From Streptomyces sp. NBC_00775 (GTDB taxonomy: Bacteria; Actinomycetota; Actinomycetes; Streptomycetales; Streptomycetaceae), in assembly GCF_036347135.1 (NCBI RefSeq), contig NZ_CP108938.1:6634001-6698000 (forward strand): a stretch of DNA of 64,000 nt, written 5' to 3'. The notes beneath the pieces were generated by a model. That model made no database searches. It was given only the letters and a program-made list of their open reading frames with translations, and had not been told where the DNA came from. Shown piece after piece: positions 8,565 through 16,603 of the stretch; position 1 is the stretch's first letter, and each line of letters begins with the position of its first letter. The position numbers were made by a program, and so were the translations under genes.

Positions 8565-9017
8565 ATGGTCACCGTAGCCCTGCCCGATACATGGGTGTAC
8601 GCACTCCGTCTGCCCCATGACCCCCGAGCCGCACGCGTCGCACGTATGACCGTGCGGGCCGCGCTCGATGGGCACGGCATGCATGAAGTTCTCGACGTGA
8701 TGGAGCTGTTGACGTCGGAGCTGGTCGCCAACGCCTACCAATACGCGAAGGGCCCAGCCTCCCTACGGCTGACAGGGCTCGGCGGCGGACGGCTCCGGGT
8801 GAGCGTGTGGGACGCGAACCCGTACATCCCGGCGCCCTTCGACGAGCTACCCGGTACCAAGCCGCGCCCGGCCCCGGTGGACGCAGTCAGTGGACGCGGG
8901 CTGCTCCTCGTACAGGCGTGGGCGGACTCGTGGGGTGGGGACGTGCTCGGGCCGGGTGCGGGAAAGCTGCTCTGGTTCGAGGTCGGGGGACTCGGCCACG
9001 GACGTCGGGCAGCGTGA
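8565..9017 (+). CDS. HATPase_c_2 anti-sigma-type ATP-binding protein
   Basis: A 150-residue single-domain GHKL ATPase of the RsbW/SpoIIAB-like class. The N-box is ELLTSELVANAYQYA, the G1-type box VWDANP and the G2-type box GRGLLLV. The ATG at 8565 is chosen because GGAGG lies at 8555-8559; a TTG at 8526 lacks such a site. It is divergent from the HTH/DUF397 pair, completing the usual Streptomyces trio. Its target, a sigma or HTH protein, cannot be read from sequence. Confidence 0.88.
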   Translation: MVTVALPDTWVYALRLPHDPRAARVARMTVRAALDGHGMHEVLDVMELLTSELVANAYQYAKGPASLRLTGLGGGRLRVSVWDANPYIPAPFDELPGTKPRPAPVDAVSGRGLLLVQAWADSWGGDVLGPGAGKLLWFEVGGLGHGRRAA

Positions 9018-9159
9018 GCGCGGGCAAGCGGCGAGCCCTCAGTGCATAGGACGGCGATCTTTACTCCCCCTTGGTGCCCGCCATACCGACCCAATAGCCC
9101 CCCTTACTACGGTCGTTGGGTTGGCATGTGCACAGAGTGAATTACGGGGGCTGGACCGC

Positions 9160-9471
9160 ATGTCGGACCTGAAGAAGGAAGCGGAGTCGCTGGACAAAGC
9201 GGCCACCGCGTTGGGCAAGGTGTCGCATCACACCAGTAAGCCGTTGCACGAGTTCAAGGCGGAGTCGGACGATCTGGGGGCACTCGGCAAGCTGGGGTCC
9301 CTGCTGAACGCGACGGACGACATACGCGACGGCATGCACAAGCTCGCCAAACTCACGCACGCCCTCGACGAGGAGTGGCAGGCCGAGGCGAAGCTGATGG
9401 GTGAGGTGTCGGACGCCTTCGACCTGTTGGACGTACTTCTGGCCGCGGCGGCTCGCGGCAAGAAGGGCTGA
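9160..9471 (+). CDS. small helical partner of the RHS/WXG protein
   Basis: A 103-residue all-helical charged protein beginning MSDLKKEAESLDKAATALGK, with EEWQAEAKLMGE in the second half. GGGGG precedes the ATG at 9160. It ends 7 bp before the GTG of the RHS protein. Size, charge and position match the 3557 gene in front of the other WXG protein, so it is probably the secretion partner of the RHS toxin (inference). Confidence 0.78.
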   Translation: MSDLKKEAESLDKAATALGKVSHHTSKPLHEFKAESDDLGALGKLGSLLNATDDIRDGMHKLAKLTHALDEEWQAEAKLMGEVSDAFDLLDVLLAAAARGKKG

Positions 9472-9478
9472 GCCGCTC

Positions 9479-12400
9479 GTGGTCAGTCTCAACCCGCTGC
9501 ACTACATCAACAAGTACAACCACATGTTCGGCGACACCCTGGCCAGTCAGCTGGAGTTCCTGGGGATCACGGATCCGGCGGTGGATCCGGACGGGGTGCG
9601 TGAGATCGCCAAGAAGTGGCGGGCTCTGGCCACCGGGCTGGAGGATGCCAGCGGCGACGCCGAGCGGGCGCTGGCGGGCCTGGTGTGGGAGGGCAAGACC
9701 GCCAAGGCCTTTCACAAGCGGGCGAAGGAGACCCGTAAGCACGCCACCGAAATGGCGCACTCCCTGCGAAAGGGCGCCAAGGCGCTGGACAAGTTCGCCG
9801 ACCAGGCGCACGAGTTGATCTCCGAGATCGGCGTGATGCTTGAGGAGATCGAGGAGTTCGAGCTGGCGGGCCTGGCGCTGGACGTTCTCACCGGCGGGGC
9901 TTCCACCGTGGTGGCCACTCTGATGTCCACTGAACGCGCATTGAAGGTCGTTGCGCTGGTCGGCCGGATCGAGGAGGAGGGCACTGCCCTGGGCTCCGTG
10001 ATCCGCGGGCTGCTGGAGGTCATCCGCGGCTTGGAACGGGCGCTGAAGGCGCTCAAGGACATCAAGGCAGTCGCGGCGGTCGGCAAGATGGCCAAGGAGG
10101 GCTTGGAGTTCTCCGCGTTCGCCACCGCCCTGGAGGATCCGGCGGCCTTTAAGGACCCCGGCAAGTTGGCCGGGATCCTGACCGAGGGCGCCGTGATGGG
10201 CGTCGGCTTCGGGGTGCTGGGCAAGGCCCTGGGCAAGGGGCTCAAGGCGCTCAAACCCAGTGAACTCGCCGAGCTCAGCAGGGCGTTGAAGATCGGCGGC
10301 TCCGACCTCTCGAAACTCAATCTGAGGCCCGGCGAGGTCGAGAAGCTTGAGGCCGGGATCGGCGCGGCGGAGAAGGAATGCAAGCTCGACCCGATCGATG
10401 TCGCCACGGGCGACATGCTGCTGCCTCAGACCGACGTGCAGTTGCCCGGCACAATGGCCCTCGTCCTGGAGCGCACGCACCTCTCGTCGTACCGGTGGGG
10501 CGGCTGGTTCGGCCCGTCCTGGGCCTCGACCCTCGACCAGCGCCTCCAGGCGGACGACGAGGGCTTCATCTACGCCGCGCCCGACGGTGCGCGTTTGGTC
10601 TTCCCGCTTCTCGCCCGAGACAGCGATGAGCCTGTCTACCCGGAGGCCGGCTCCCGTCTGGCCCTGGCCTGGGACACAACGGTCGACGGCGCGCTGCGCC
10701 TCACGGACCCGGATGCCGGGCTCGCCCATGTGTTCCACACTCCGCAGCCCACGGACAGTGGGGATGCCGTCGACCTGCCGCTGCAGTTCATCGAGGACCG
10801 CAACGGCCAGCGCATCACCATCCACTACGCCGACGACGGCACACCCGTCGAGGCTCACCACTCGGGTGGCTACCGCATCGCGATCGACCGCCACCCCGAG
10901 CTACCCCGCATCAGCGCCCTGCGGTTGCTCGACCCCGGTCGAGCGGAGGCCGACGGCACGACGCTCGTCTCCTACAGCTACGACGAGGCGGGCCACCTGG
11001 CCGAGCTTGTCAATTCCTCCGCTCTGCCCATGCGGTTCAGCTATGACGAGGCGGGCCGGATCACCTCTTGGACCGACCGTAACGACACTGCGTACACGTA
11101 CACGTACGACGAGCGCGGCCGAGTGGTTCGTACCGAGGGCAGCGTCGGTTTCCTCTCAGGCACTCTCGCGTACGACGACGCTACCCGGACCACCACAGTC
11201 ACCGACTCGCTCGGCCACAGCACGTTCTATGAGCACAATGAGTCGTTCCGCCTCATCTGCACCACTGATCCGCTCGGCCACACCACCCACCAGGAATGGG
11301 ACTCCGAGCAGCGCCTGATCGCCTCCAGCGACGAACTGGGGAACGTCACCACATTCCGTTACGACGAGCACGGAAGGCGGACCGCGGTCGGCCACGCGGA
11401 CGGACGTGACATCACAACCCAGTACAACCAGCTCGGCTTGGCGGAGACGCTGGCGGACCCCGATGGCATCGTGTGGCAGCAGACCTACGATGAGCGTGGC
11501 AACCGCACTGCGGTAACCGACCGCGCCCGGATGACCACCTACTTCGCCTGGAATAGTGCGGGCCATCTCACGTCGGTCACCGACGCGCTGGGACACACTA
11601 CGACCGTACGGTGCAACCCGGCCGGACTGCCCGTCCAGATCACCGACCCACTCGGAAACGCCACCCGCTACGAACGTGACGCCTTCGGCCGTTCTATCGC
11701 CATCACCGATCCACTTGGCGCGACAACCCGCCTTGAATGGACGATTGAGGGCAGGCCGGCCCGCCGCTTCGCGGCTGACGGCACTGTCGAGTCCTGGGTC
11801 TACGACGGTGAGGGCAACTGCACCAGCCATACGGACGCGACGGGCGCCATATCGCGTTCCGAGTACACCCACTTCGATCTGCTGGCGGCCCAGACCGGTC
11901 CGGACGGCACGCGCCATGTCTACACCCATGACACGGAACGTCGCCTTGTCCAGGTCACCAACCCCCAGGGCATGAGCTGGAGTTACGAATATGATCCGGC
12001 AGGTCGCCTGACATCCGAGACAGACTTCGACGGCCGCACTCTGTTCTACACCCGTAACGCCGCAGGGCTTCTCACAGCTCGCACCAACGTCCTCGGCCAG
12101 ACCACTCACTACGCGCACGACGCACTCGGTCGAGTGGTCCGCAAGGAGGCCGACGGCCAGGTCACCACGTACGAATACGAACCGAACGGCCGTCTGGTGC
12201 AGGCCATCAGTCCCAGCGTGACCCTGACCCGGCAGCACGACCAGGCGGGCAACGTGGTTTCCGAGGCGGTCAACGGGCGGACCACCACGTATGGATACGA
12301 CGAACTCGGCCGTCGTGCGAGTCGCATCACCCCCACCGGAGCGATCAGCACCTTCACCTACGACATCGCAGACAACATTGCCGAACTGACCACCGCCGGG

Positions 12401-13888
12401 CGAACGGTCGGCTTCGAACGCGACGGCGTAGGACGAGAGCTCGTCCGCCGCATCGGCGCGACCGTGACTATAACCAGTGCCTTCGACACTCAGGGACGCC
12501 TCGTCCGCCAGTCCGCGGCCCGTCTCGGCGGCAAGCACATCCAGCGACGCAGCTACACCTACCGCGCCGACGGCAGTCTGATCGGCCTCGACGACGAACT
12601 CAACGGCACCAGCCGTTTCGACCTCGATGGGGCAGGTCGCGTCACCGCCGTCGAGGCGGCTAACTGGAGCGAGCGATACGCGTACGACGATGTCGGCAAC
12701 CAGACCAACGCCTCGTGGCCTACGAGCCACCCAGGCCACGAGGCAACGGGACCCCGCTCCTACACCGGCACCCGTATCACCCGCGCTGGAAATGTCCGCT
12801 ACGAATACGACGCGCTCGGCCGTATCACCCTCCGTCAGAAGATCCGCCTGTCCCGCGGACCGGACACCTGGCGCTACACCTGGGACGCCGAAGACCGCCT
12901 CAGCTCAGTAGCCACACCGGACGGGACCGTCTGGCGCTACCAGTACGACCCGCTAGGACGCCGCATTGCCAAGCAGCGGTTCGCGGAAGACGGCGAGAGC
13001 GTCGTCGAGCAGGTCGACTTCACCTGGGACAGCAGTACTCTCTGCGAGCAGACCACCACCTCCGCCGGGCAGCAGCACGGAGTCACCCTCACCTGGGACC
13101 ACCAGGGCATGCAGCCGCTCGCCCAGACGGAACGCATCACAGTCGCGGACGCACCCCAGGAAGGGGTCGACTCCCGGTTCTTCGCGATCGTCACCGATCT
13201 CATCGGCACCCCAACCGAACTTTTGGACGAGAACGGCAGCATTGCCTGGCGTACCCGCAGAACCCTGTGGGGAACGACCGCCTGGGCAGCGAACAGCACC
13301 GCGTACACGCCGCTCCGCTTCCCAGGCCAGTACTACGATCCGGAAACCGGCCTCCACTACAACTACTTCCGCCATTACGACCCTGATACGGCTCGCTACG
13401 TCACCCCTGACCCTCTCGGCCTCGCTCCAGCACCGAATCCCACAACCTACGTCCATAACCCACTTACTTGGGTCGACTATCTCGGACTTGCGCCCGGCTG
13501 CGAAGACTTCTTCCCGATTTACCGGACCCCGAAAGTCAAGGACGCCGAATATGAAAAGCTCCACGGTCCCAACCCTGCCAACCATCAGCCCGGGGTGGAC
13601 ATAGGCGGAGGAGTGATCTCGGACGGTCTGATATATTTCGGTGAACGCGACGTGGCGGCCACCTATATGAGTCCCACGGGCAGAAATTTCGCAGACGGAA
13701 TGGTCCGCTATGACATGCATCCCGACTTCCTCAAGGAATTTGCCAAGAGTCCATATATGAGGAGATATGACCTGCAGGGCCCCGGCGGGACACCTCGAAT
13801 AGAGTTCGCAATTCCTGTCGACAAGCTGGCGCGGTTCAATGAATTGACCCTCAATAGGACTTGGGTTTCAATTCGAGGCAAGGGGTGA
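9479..13888 (+). CDS. WXG-RHS polymorphic toxin
   Basis: A GTG at 9479 is the first sensible start after the upstream stop and gives 1469 residues. Order: a WXG hairpin (W70-E-G72 in LVWEGKTAKAF), helical linker to about 290, DUF6531-like start (DPIDVATGDMLL, residue about 300), a long run of YD repeats (RYDEHGRR, YEYDALGRI and others, about 500-1230), RHS core (GLHYNYFRHYDPDTARYVTP, about 1300), then a 130-residue C-terminal tip after the YLGLAPG junction. The tip has lower GC and shows IYRTP, LIYFGERDVAATYM and IEFAIPVDKL, suggestive of an ADP-ribosyltransferase-like fold but not proven. The WXG head points to type VII export, the RHS shell to toxin encapsulation. Immunity candidates follow at once. 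Confidence 0.9.
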   Translation: MVSLNPLHYINKYNHMFGDTLASQLEFLGITDPAVDPDGVREIAKKWRALATGLEDASGDAERALAGLVWEGKTAKAFHKRAKETRKHATEMAHSLRKGAKALDKFADQAHELISEIGVMLEEIEEFELAGLALDVLTGGASTVVATLMSTERALKVVALVGRIEEEGTALGSVIRGLLEVIRGLERALKALKDIKAVAAVGKMAKEGLEFSAFATALEDPAAFKDPGKLAGILTEGAVMGVGFGVLGKALGKGLKALKPSELAELSRALKIGGSDLSKLNLRPGEVEKLEAGIGAAEKECKLDPIDVATGDMLLPQTDVQLPGTMALVLERTHLSSYRWGGWFGPSWASTLDQRLQADDEGFIYAAPDGARLVFPLLARDSDEPVYPEAGSRLALAWDTTVDGALRLTDPDAGLAHVFHTPQPTDSGDAVDLPLQFIEDRNGQRITIHYADDGTPVEAHHSGGYRIAIDRHPELPRISALRLLDPGRAEADGTTLVSYSYDEAGHLAELVNSSALPMRFSYDEAGRITSWTDRNDTAYTYTYDERGRVVRTEGSVGFLSGTLAYDDATRTTTVTDSLGHSTFYEHNESFRLICTTDPLGHTTHQEWDSEQRLIASSDELGNVTTFRYDEHGRRTAVGHADGRDITTQYNQLGLAETLADPDGIVWQQTYDERGNRTAVTDRARMTTYFAWNSAGHLTSVTDALGHTTTVRCNPAGLPVQITDPLGNATRYERDAFGRSIAITDPLGATTRLEWTIEGRPARRFAADGTVESWVYDGEGNCTSHTDATGAISRSEYTHFDLLAAQTGPDGTRHVYTHDTERRLVQVTNPQGMSWSYEYDPAGRLTSETDFDGRTLFYTRNAAGLLTARTNVLGQTTHYAHDALGRVVRKEADGQVTTYEYEPNGRLVQAISPSVTLTRQHDQAGNVVSEAVNGRTTTYGYDELGRRASRITPTGAISTFTYDIADNIAELTTAGRTVGFERDGVGRELVRRIGATVTITSAFDTQGRLVRQSAARLGGKHIQRRSYTYRADGSLIGLDDELNGTSRFDLDGAGRVTAVEAANWSERYAYDDVGNQTNASWPTSHPGHEATGPRSYTGTRITRAGNVRYEYDALGRITLRQKIRLSRGPDTWRYTWDAEDRLSSVATPDGTVWRYQYDPLGRRIAKQRFAEDGESVVEQVDFTWDSSTLCEQTTTSAGQQHGVTLTWDHQGMQPLAQTERITVADAPQEGVDSRFFAIVTDLIGTPTELLDENGSIAWRTRRTLWGTTAWAANSTAYTPLRFPGQYYDPETGLHYNYFRHYDPDTARYVTPDPLGLAPAPNPTTYVHNPLTWVDYLGLAPGCEDFFPIYRTPKVKDAEYEKLHGPNPANHQPGVDIGGGVISDGLIYFGERDVAATYMSPTGRNFADGMVRYDMHPDFLKEFAKSPYMRRYDLQGPGGTPRIEFAIPVDKLARFNELTLNRTWVSIRGKG

Positions 13889-13892
13889 GGCA

Positions 13893-14150
13893 ATGATCAG
13901 CAATGAGCAGGAGTTCGATGCCGTGGTCACAGGCGTCAGCATGGTCGGCGTCATGGTGGAGATCGACGGTGCGAAGGGTTTCATCGACCAGACGAAGCAT
14001 CCCTCCTGGTGGTCGCCCGACGTGGAATCTCCTCAGGTCGGAGACGTGCTTCACGTGGTTGTCCTGGATGACTCCAGAACCCCGCCTCGCCTCAGTGCCC
14101 TCGAGGTCGACATAAAGATTGCGAGACGCGTCCGTGGCGAGGAGTCGTGA
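13893..14150 (+). CDS. S1-like small protein, candidate immunity protein
   Basis: An 85-residue protein starting 5 bp after the RHS toxin. Its sequence FDAVVTGVSMVGVMVEIDGAKGFID then VGDVLHVVVLDD follows the beta-barrel pattern of an S1/OB domain. Position directly behind the toxin tip is where the cognate immunity gene normally sits. An S1-like fold as immunity protein would be unusual, so this is a candidate only. Confidence 0.75.
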   Translation: MISNEQEFDAVVTGVSMVGVMVEIDGAKGFIDQTKHPSWWSPDVESPQVGDVLHVVVLDDSRTPPRLSALEVDIKIARRVRGEES

Positions 14151-14213
14151 CTCTCTCTCGCAGCGCGAGAACGCGCGCACAATTCATGAGTGGGTTGGGC
14201 AAGTACTATTGCT

Positions 14214-14729
14214 ATGAGCGTTGAGACTTTCCTCGCGAATCCGGAGGTACTCCAATCGCTCTACGGACATCTCCCGGACCTGAGCGGCATCAGGATTCGC
14301 TCGATCAATCTGAACTGGCGCGGGCCCACGGTGACACTGCGGATCGATTTGCCGTCCTTTCCCGGTTCGCCACCGCAAGAGTGGATCGACGCGGGGATGG
14401 ACACGGTGCAGTGTCAGTTCGAGTTTCTGGCAGTGGAGAGCATTTCCCTTACTGACTGGGCGCCGCCGGCCGTCGGCGGCATCGAGATGACCCCGTGGGG
14501 CAGGGAACGGCGTATGCGGGTGGGCTTCAGCGGCAGCGGCAGCGGCAGCGGCTGCGGGATGGCGCTGGGATTCGACTGCTACGAGTCAGTGAGCGTGCGT
14601 CATGTGAGCGCATTTGCAATCCAGGAGGACGGATCGGACAGCGGGCGGCGTCTTTTCGTCAGCAAGGTCGACGCCCGACGGCACGCTTCCCTTCCCGGGA
14701 CCGATGAGAAGACGTTCTATGAGCGCTGA
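14214..14729 (+). CDS. Imm50-like immunity protein
   Basis: A 171-residue protein whose pattern (SLYGHLPDLSGIRIRSINLN, VTLRIDLPSFPG, then PPQEWIDAGMDTVQCQFEF) matches the Imm50 family of polymorphic-toxin immunity proteins as I remember it. An in-frame GTG at 14190 is possible; the ATG at 14214 fits the family start better. A Gly-Ser-Gly-Ser run near residues 103-110 comes from a short GGCAGC repeat. The gene overlaps the next, related gene by 11 nt. Confidence 0.72.
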   Translation: MSVETFLANPEVLQSLYGHLPDLSGIRIRSINLNWRGPTVTLRIDLPSFPGSPPQEWIDAGMDTVQCQFEFLAVESISLTDWAPPAVGGIEMTPWGRERRMRVGFSGSGSGSGCGMALGFDCYESVSVRHVSAFAIQEDGSDSGRRLFVSKVDARRHASLPGTDEKTFYER

Positions 14730-15126
14730 CTGGCTGCAACTTCTCGCGTCCGCGGAATATTTAGGGGGACTGTACGACGGTGCCCCTCCTGCACATGATG
14801 TGTGCGATCTCTTCTACGTGCACATTGATGAGCGTGAAAACTCGGTGACTCTGGGGTTCGATACGAGGAGGCTCCCCTCGAATCCACCCGCAGAGTGGGT
14901 GGAAAAAGGCCTCAACGCCTTCGAGTTCTACCTCGTCTTCGCGGAAGTGGAGGGACTCCAAGTCACCGGGTGGGGCGCCGCTGAGGCCAAGGAGATCCAC
15001 CTGGCCACCCATGGCGGAGCGTTCTTCGAGGTGGTGCTGGGGTCTGAGGGTTCCGGGATCGCGTTCCGGGCGGCCACGGCTCGGCTGGCAAAGTGGCGTG
15101 GCTACCTCGCCTCCGACAGTCCCTGA
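14719..15126 (+). CDS. second Imm50-like immunity protein
   Basis: A 135-residue paralogue of the preceding gene: VCDLFYVHIDERENSVTLGFDTRR, then PPAEWVEKGLNAFEFYLVF and LQVTGWGAAEAKEIHLA line up with the upstream protein. It is shorter at the C-terminus. Residue 15 is encoded by TTA (14761-14763), a bldA-dependent codon. Two adjacent divergent paralogues suggest an immunity array kept against related toxins. Confidence 0.72.
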   Translation: MSADWLQLLASAEYLGGLYDGAPPAHDVCDLFYVHIDERENSVTLGFDTRRLPSNPPAEWVEKGLNAFEFYLVFAEVEGLQVTGWGAAEAKEIHLATHGGAFFEVVLGSEGSGIAFRAATARLAKWRGYLASDSP

Positions 15127-15185
15127 TCCACCCGCAGGCACCCCCCCCGCCATCGCCGTCGGTACTTGGGCATGTTCGGGCAGGG

Positions 15186-15232
15186 GCAGGCTTGGCCGAA
15201 GCCCTCGGACCAACCCCTCGGACCAAGCCTGC
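15186..15232. terminator. possible bidirectional terminator between convergent genes
   Basis: GCAGGCTTGG (15186-15195) and CCAAGCCTGC (15223-15232) are exact complements around a 27-nt loop that itself holds two copies of CCTCGGACCAA. It lies between the immunity gene and the convergent minus-strand gene. The long loop makes it a weak call. Confidence 0.35.
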
Positions 15233-15285
15233 TCATCGTCAAAGGAGCCGTGTTCACCCGCGCCCGCAACGCACCCCGCCCAGTC

Positions 15286-16107
15286 TCAGCCCGTCACATC
15301 CGCCAACACCCCCGCCCCCCGCCCCGGCGTCTCGTCCCACCGGCGGATGCGGGCCGCGGTGCGGGTCAGGCGGGAGTCGCCCGGGCGTACGGCGATGTAG
15401 AAGAGGGACTCGTCGGGCTTGGGGTCGTTGCCGCCCCAGCGGACTACGCCGTTGAGTTCGGCGAGGATGTCCTTGATCAGCAGCTGTTGCTGGGGGAAGA
15501 AGCCGCCCCGGGTGCCCGCCGGGTAGGAGCCGGGGCGGATCTGTACCGCCGTTCCGGAGGCCTGGTTGGATTCCGCCAAGCCCTTGCGGACTGTGCCTGG
15601 AGAGCGCCAGCCGATGACGTCGCCCTTGCGGAGGGCGTCGATCTCGTAGTGGAAGCGGCGGATGACGTGGACGAGGACGGTCTCGACGTCGCCCATGCGG
15701 ACCGCGATGCCCGCGCTGCCCGTGAGCGGGGTGCCGGGGACGGGGCGGGTGAAGATGTTGCCGCCGTCGTCGGCGACGCGCTCCATCTCCCAGCCGTTGC
15801 GGGACGGCTTGCCCGTCATCACGCGTCTGGCGCGCGCCTCGGCCTTGCGGACGGCCTCACGCACCTTCGCGGAGAGCGGGTTCGTGCCGGGGAAGGGGCC
15901 GGGAACGGGGCCGGGACCGGAACCAGGGACCGAGCTCGGGTTCCTTCCCGCCGCGTACGCCGGGCTCGCCAGGAACTGCGACGCGGGGAGGGAGGCCGCT
16001 ATCGCCGCGCCCGTGATCACCGCCGTGCGCGTGAGGACCGTACGGCGGGATACGGCGGTGGTCTCGGCGGGAGTGGAGTTCTGCGGGGTGTTCTGGCTGG
16101 TGTTCAA
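15286..16107 (-). CDS. Tat-exported M15-peptidase-like protein lacking zinc ligands
   Basis: The TTG start at 16107 overlaps the stop of the upstream membrane-protein gene (TTGA). Residues 21-54 are a Tat signal (twin Arg 21-22, then AAIAASLPASQFLASPAYAA). Residues about 140-245 resemble peptidase M15/VanY-like domains: SNQASGTAVQI, then ELNGVVRWGGND, then DESLFYIAVRPG. In active enzymes these places read SN-H-x-GxAxD and D-x-x-H; here the ligand positions are Gln182, Gln189 and Phe236/Tyr237. It may be a non-catalytic cell-wall binder. The family assignment comes from reading the motif pattern only. Confidence 0.65.
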   Translation of the reverse strand: MNTSQNTPQNSTPAETTAVSRRTVLTRTAVITGAAIAASLPASQFLASPAYAAGRNPSSVPGSGPGPVPGPFPGTNPLSAKVREAVRKAEARARRVMTGKPSRNGWEMERVADDGGNIFTRPVPGTPLTGSAGIAVRMGDVETVLVHVIRRFHYEIDALRKGDVIGWRSPGTVRKGLAESNQASGTAVQIRPGSYPAGTRGGFFPQQQLLIKDILAELNGVVRWGGNDPKPDESLFYIAVRPGDSRLTRTAARIRRWDETPGRGAGVLADVTG

Positions 16108-16580
16108 CTGGCCTTCTCTTTCCTGAAGTTGTCTCTGGCGCGGAGCTCCGACGCGAAGGCCGCGAAGACTCCGAGAGCGACGGCGGTCAGGGCCAGGCCC
16201 AGGACTGCGGGGTTGACGTACTCCGGTACGGCGGCGGCGTACGAACCGGCGCCCCTGACATGGCAGTTCAGGTGCAGTGGGAGGTAGGAGACGTCGGAGC
16301 CGGTGATGTCGGCGGCGTGTGCCCGGCCCACCGCGGCGCGGCACGCCTCGGTCGTCATCGACTCGTCCTTGACGAGGTGGAGGGCGCCCCATACGTACAT
16401 GGCGGCCGCCGCCGCGGCGGCCAGGCCCGCGAAGCCGCGGAGCACGGTTTCCTTCTTCGCGTGCCTGATCCCGTGCCGGGCGAGCGTGGTGAAGCCGAAC
16501 ACCGCGAACCCGCCGGCGACGGCCAGGCCGACGAGGCCGATCAGCAGGAGGGCGATGACATTGGGCTGGTCGTCACTCAT
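16104..16580 (-). CDS. membrane protein of unknown function
   Basis: A 158-residue protein with three hydrophobic segments (about 8-30, 46-66 and 122-142) and an extracellular loop with two Cys (TEACRAA and HLNCHVRG). It sits between the DUF1906 gene and the M15-like gene, all on the minus strand with 4-nt overlap downstream and 23 bp upstream, so it is one operon with them and probably a cell-envelope protein. Confidence 0.75.
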   Translation of the reverse strand: MSDDQPNVIALLLIGLVGLAVAGGFAVFGFTTLARHGIRHAKKETVLRGFAGLAAAAAAAMYVWGALHLVKDESMTTEACRAAVGRAHAADITGSDVSYLPLHLNCHVRGAGSYAAAVPEYVNPAVLGLALTAVALGVFAAFASELRARDNFRKEKAS

Positions 16581-16603
16581 GGGACTTCCTCATAGGGCTT
16601 CGG

